A DNA stretch of 7,511 bases from an uncultured Lachnospiraceae bacterium (lineage in GTDB: Bacteria; Bacillota; Clostridia; Lachnospirales; Lachnospiraceae). Position 1 is the stretch's first letter, and every line of letters starts with the position of its first letter. This document shows positions 5,324 through 7,511 of this stretch, one piece after another. Below the pieces are notes generated by a model that was not told the DNA's origin, ran no database searches, and worked only from the letters and a program-made list of their open reading frames with translations. The translations under genes were made by a program, and so were the position numbers. Location of the stretch: the NCBI GenBank assembly GCA_910585005.1, contig CAJUCN010000047.1:1-7511 (forward strand), read 5' to 3'.

Positions 5324-5650
5324 ATGAAAAAAGCAGGATTTTTGTTGACACTGATATGTATTCTCTCATTGACGGGGTGTGGAATGGTAGCCAGTGCAGA
5401 GGAAGAAATTTTACAGTCAGATACGGAAGAAAATACTGTGTCAGTAAACTTTGATGACGTGGCAACACAAAGCGAACCGGCTGAACAGTTTTGTAACCAT
5501 TTGGTACAGTTTACAGAGCAGTATTCAATAGAAGTATCGTTAAAGACGAAGGGTAAGGCAGGCATCCCTGGCGTTCCGGCTGATTGGGAGAGCAGCGAAA
5601 GGAGGTCACCTAATGAAAAGAATACTACGAATCGGAATGGATGTCCATAG
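5324..5650 (+). CDS. Small lipoprotein, probably truncated by an insertion sequence
   Basis: The ATG at 5324 gives MKKAGFLLTLICILSLTGC, a textbook lipoprotein signal with Lys2-Lys3, a hydrophobic core and the lipobox LTGC (Cys19). GGAGG (5305-5309) is 14 nt upstream, rather far; a TTG at 5321 in the same frame is an alternative start. The mature part is acidic at first (EEEILQSDTEEN) and then mixed. The last 30 or so residues, from about GKAGIPG, are Arg/Asn/Pro-rich, unlike the rest, and read out of frame through the ribosome binding site and first 12 codons of the transposase at 5613. The native C-terminus was therefore probably replaced when the IS110-family element inserted. It may be an inactive remnant. 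It is the second lipoprotein of the cluster after the one at 1191. Confidence 0.65.
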   Translation: MKKAGFLLTLICILSLTGCGMVASAEEEILQSDTEENTVSVNFDDVATQSEPAEQFCNHLVQFTEQYSIEVSLKTKGKAGIPGVPADWESSERRSPNEKNTTNRNGCP

Positions 5651-6298
5651 CACAAACTACACTTTATGCGCCATTGAGCCTAGATTTGACGGGGATGACA
5701 TTATCTACGCAAATGTAAAGGTAACACCGGATTCGGACAATATCGTGCAGTTTATTGAGAATATCAAGAAAAAAGTAAAAGATGAATGCGATATTCTCTG
5801 CGGTTATGAGGCCGGGTGTCTGGGATTTTCCCTGTACCACGAACTGATAAAAAAGGGATCCGCTGTGTGATTCTGGCCCTGGAGAAGGTAAAAAAGCTGG
5901 TATGCTTTCTCGGAGTAAAAATCCATACGGCGCTATCCTGTCTGGTGGAAACCGGAGATTTCCAGAGGTTTGCAAAGGGGAATATCTATGCCGCATATCT
6001 GGGTCTGGTGCCAGGGGAAGATTCGAGCAGTGATAACATCAACAGGCTTTCCATTACAAAAGCGGGGAACAGTCATTTGAAGAAACTGCTGGTTGAGGCC
6101 TCCACAGGGATATGCAAGGGGCAGATCGGGCATAAATCAAAGGATTTAAAAGCGAGGCAGTATGGTAATGCGCCAGAGGTGATCGCCTACGCAGACAAGG
6201 CAAACGAGAGACTGCGCAGGAAGTATTACAAAATGATAGGACATGGCAAGAAAAAGAATGTAGCAGTAACGGAGGTAAAAGTTGACAGTATTCTTTAA
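5613..6298 (+). pseudogene. IS110-family transposase, internally deleted and frameshifted
   Basis: The ATG at 5613 follows AAAGGAGGT (5598-5606) and opens with the DEDD/RuvC-like start of IS110 transposases: IGMDVHS (Asp10) and CGYEAGCLG (Glu66). This frame stops at 5868-5870. The protein continues in the -1 frame as GIRCVILA, then jumps to LEKVKKLVCFLG and the C-terminal transposase domain, with TALSCLVETGDFQRF, YLGLVPGEDSSSD (the serine-rich stretch expected to hold the catalytic Ser), ITKAGNSHLKKLLVEAS and ANERLRRKYY. About 227 residues remain against roughly 320-420 in intact relatives, so the middle, with the other two acidic residues, is missing. The end reads NVAVTEVKVDSIL and lacks the usual final helix; its last codons are the promoter of the TetR gene. 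It should be inactive. I cannot define either end of the element. Confidence 0.8.
5849..5855 (+). other. A_AAA_AAG slippery heptamer at the transposase frame break
   Basis: The heptamer is in the correct register in the upstream frame (ATA AAA AAG), and a -1 slip here would join the N-terminal part to GIRCVILA without losing a residue. Loss of one G from the G-run at 5855-5857 explains the same data and is simpler, because most IS110 transposases are single frame. Confidence 0.35.
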
Positions 6299-6310
6299 AA
6301 CTCTTATAAT
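6282..6310 (+). promoter_or_regulatory. Consensus sigma-A promoter of the TetR operon
   Basis: TTGACA (6282-6287), a 17-bp spacer and TATAAT (6305-6310): both boxes match consensus in all six positions at optimal spacing. Transcription would begin near 6317, inside the palindrome at 6303-6333, giving a short leader before the ATG at 6344. The -35 box overlaps the final codons of the broken transposase. Confidence 0.85.
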
Positions 6311-6333
6311 TAAACTTAGAGTTTAATTATAAG
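6303..6333. promoter_or_regulatory. 31-bp palindrome, probable TetR operator
   Basis: CTTATAATTAAACT (6303-6316) and its exact inverse AGTTTAATTATAAG (6320-6333) flank a 3-bp centre. It covers the whole -10 box, the expected transcription start and the first bases of the AAGGAGG site. TetR-family proteins bind palindromes as dimers and usually repress their own promoter from such sites, so autorepression is the likely role. In RNA it could also fold and hide part of the ribosome binding site. Confidence 0.8.
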
Positions 6334-6343
6334 GAGGCAGACA

Positions 6344-6982
6344 ATGGCACGGAGAAAAAAAGAGCCGAAAAGTGTACACCGGGAAAAAATTGCTTCCGCT
6401 GCGTCAGTATTGTTCATGGAGAGAGGCATAGCGGCAACCTCTATGGACGATATAGCCAAAGCAGCCGGATACAGCAAAGCGACTTTATATGTGTATTTTG
6501 AGAACAAAGAGGAAATTGTTGGTATCTTAGTGTTGGACAGCATGAAAAAACTTTATCATTACATCGCTTCTGCACTGGAGCAGCAGCAAACCACAAAAGA
6601 ACAATACAATTTCATTTGTCGTGGATTGGTTCAGTATCAGGAAGAATTTCCGTTCTACTTCAAAATGGTATTGGATAAAATCAATATTGATTTTGAGCGC
6701 CACGATTATCTTCCCGAAGAAAAAGAAACTTATCAAATAGGGGAAGAAATAAACGAAAAGATAAAGGAATTTTTAATATCCGGTATAGATAAAGGCGATC
6801 TGCGAAGCGATCTGAAAATCATGCCTACTATTTTTGTTTTCTGGGGTATGTTGTCCGGGCTTATTCAGCTTGCAGAAAATAAAGAAGAATATATTAAAAA
6901 AGCAATGGGATTATCAAAAGTCAAGTTTTTAGAACATGGTTTTCATATGTTGTATTGTTCTATTGCAGATAGTGGAGAGTGA
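6344..6982 (+). CDS. TetR/AcrR-family transcriptional repressor
   Basis: A 212-residue regulator, the usual length for the family. The ATG at 6344 follows AAGGAGG (6331-6337) by 6 nt. The N-terminal DNA-binding domain spans about residues 12-60: helix 1 with REKIASAASVLFMERG, then TSMDDIAKAAGYSKATLYVYFENKEEIV, which carries the family's signature helix-turn-helix and the YxYFxNKEE turn. Residues 65-212 form the variable helical ligand-binding and dimer part, with many aromatic and hydrophobic residues (FPFYFKMVLDK, TIFVFWGMLSGLI); the ligand cannot be read from sequence. The consensus promoter and 31-bp palindrome directly upstream argue for autoregulation. The gene for an FMN-binding protein starts 4 nt after its stop, so this repressor probably controls that gene too, in response to an unknown signal. 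Confidence 0.93.
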   Translation: MARRKKEPKSVHREKIASAASVLFMERGIAATSMDDIAKAAGYSKATLYVYFENKEEIVGILVLDSMKKLYHYIASALEQQQTTKEQYNFICRGLVQYQEEFPFYFKMVLDKINIDFERHDYLPEEKETYQIGEEINEKIKEFLISGIDKGDLRSDLKIMPTIFVFWGMLSGLIQLAENKEEYIKKAMGLSKVKFLEHGFHMLYCSIADSGE

Positions 6983-6986
6983 TGAA

Positions 6987-7403
6987 GTGAGAATATCGAA
7001 AAAGAAAACAGTATTATTTGTTATCGTGTTCCTTTTGCTTGTCGGTTTCGTTTTGGGAATCCTCTACCTTAAAAGTGTTGCGGACTATAGACAGGCAGTA
7101 AGGGAAACCACCTTTGAAGATATAAATATTTCTGATATTCCTGACGGAGTTTATGTTGGTGAATATGACGTGGATTTTATATATGCCAAAGTGGAAGTTA
7201 CCGTGCAAAATGGAGAAATCACAAATATTAACATTTTGGAGCATAGGAATGAACGTGGAAAGACCGCAGAAGTTATCGCTGACAGTATAGTTGATGAACA
7301 GAAAATAGATGTAGACGCAATATCAGGCGCAACAAATTCAAGCACTGTCATAAAAAAAGCGGTTGAGAACGCTCTGAAAAGCAGGAAATTGACCGCTTTT
7401 TGA
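6987..7403 (+). CDS. Membrane-anchored FMN-binding domain protein
   Basis: I place the start at the GTG at 6987, which follows GGAGAG (6974-6979) by 7 nt and lies 4 nt beyond the TetR stop; an open frame upstream to 6936 is overlap with TetR. The 138-residue product has Lys5-Lys7, one membrane segment at about 8-28, and an outside domain at about 50-130 of the FMN_bind type seen in RnfG and NqrC: DGVYVGEY, then VEVTVQNGEITNINILEH, then DVDAISGATNSST. SGAT (113-116) is the motif in which the Thr (Thr116) receives FMN covalently from the flavin transferase ApbE. It probably carries electrons at the outer membrane face. No reductase partner or ApbE gene is in view. It is co-transcribed with, and likely repressed by, the TetR protein. 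Confidence 0.88.
   Translation: MRISKKKTVLFVIVFLLLVGFVLGILYLKSVADYRQAVRETTFEDINISDIPDGVYVGEYDVDFIYAKVEVTVQNGEITNINILEHRNERGKTAEVIADSIVDEQKIDVDAISGATNSSTVIKKAVENALKSRKLTAF
7354..7401 (+). terminator. Possible intrinsic terminator overlapping the gene end
   Basis: AAAAAGCGGT (7354-7363) pairs perfectly with ACCGCTTTTT (7392-7401), with the T-run at the end of the right arm. The 28-nt loop is long for an efficient terminator and the stem is only partly GC. It overlaps the last codons of the FMN-binding gene. The A/T-run symmetry would let it act on both strands. Confidence 0.35.
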
Positions 7404-7511
7404 CTTATTTGTAGTATTATATTCTAGAGCGTGTTTGAAAATTCATTCCTGACATCTGCACGCCCCACTTTGCGTGATATTTGCGCCAAATTCAGGTTAC
7501 ATAGCCCGCTA
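7404..7511. other. Non-coding tail with no supported gene
   Basis: These 108 bases after the FMN-binding gene hold no start with a ribosome binding site on the + strand. CACGC (7460-7464) can pair with GCGTG (7472-7476) in a small hairpin. The stretch from about 7427 (GAGCGTGTTTGAAAATTC) has the look of the end of a mobile element or repeated sequence, and a - strand frame is open from the window edge to about 7426. Nothing here is strong enough to name. Confidence 0.3.

Noticed and set aside
6936..6986. Upstream ATG at 6936 as the start of the FMN-binding protein
   Set aside because: It would overlap the TetR gene by 47 bases, has no ribosome binding site, and adds residues before the natural positively charged start; the GTG at 6987 has GGAGAG at good spacing.

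Overview
The window looks like chromosomal DNA from a Gram-positive Clostridia, most likely Lachnospiraceae. The grounds are strong AGGAGG-type ribosome binding sites before nearly every gene, moderate GC in the left four fifths, lipoprotein signal peptides, and a set of small alanine/lysine/glutamate-rich proteins of a kind I associate with that family. All real genes lie on the + strand. I could not run a database search, so family names without a clear motif are tentative.

Region 1 (1-5272, extending to the lipoprotein at 5324) is a cluster of uncharacterised proteins: the tail of a coiled-coil protein (1-209); two paralogous proteins sharing an N-terminal MEITNNYS motif, a charged helix and an almost identical tail (307-1056 and 2645-3559); two small lipoproteins (1191-1445 and 5324-5650); a 348-residue helical protein (1530-2576); a frameshifted gene (3784-4178); a double helix-turn-helix protein (4180-4617); and a 178-residue protein (4736-5272). 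The frameshifted gene and the 178-residue protein begin with the same peptide, MxxNGIGxAGYP, but I see no clear relation after it. The genes are close together and co-oriented, which suggests a cell-envelope or secretion-related system with its own DNA-binding regulator. That role is inference.

The most interesting feature is a repeated intergenic RNA-like element at 220-275, 1108-1160 and 3700-3754. Each copy has two hairpins in series with loops of exactly 15 and 10 nt, and stems that differ in sequence while staying paired. Each ends 29-31 nt before the start codon of a different gene. A degenerate fourth copy may precede 4736. A separate hairpin with a 10-nt loop follows both paralogues, at 1074 and 3581.

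Region 2 (about 5560-6298) is a decayed IS110-family element. Its transposase has the start of the DEDD domain and the C-terminal domain but has lost the middle. The two parts are in different frames, joined at an A_AAA_AAG sequence.

Region 3 (6282-7403) is more AT-rich and holds a two-gene operon: a TetR-family repressor and a membrane-anchored FMN-binding protein. Its promoter is a perfect TTGACA-N17-TATAAT, and a 31-bp palindrome, a likely TetR operator, covers the -10 box through to the ribosome binding site. The -35 box lies inside the last codons of the broken transposase. The last 108 bases hold no gene I can support.
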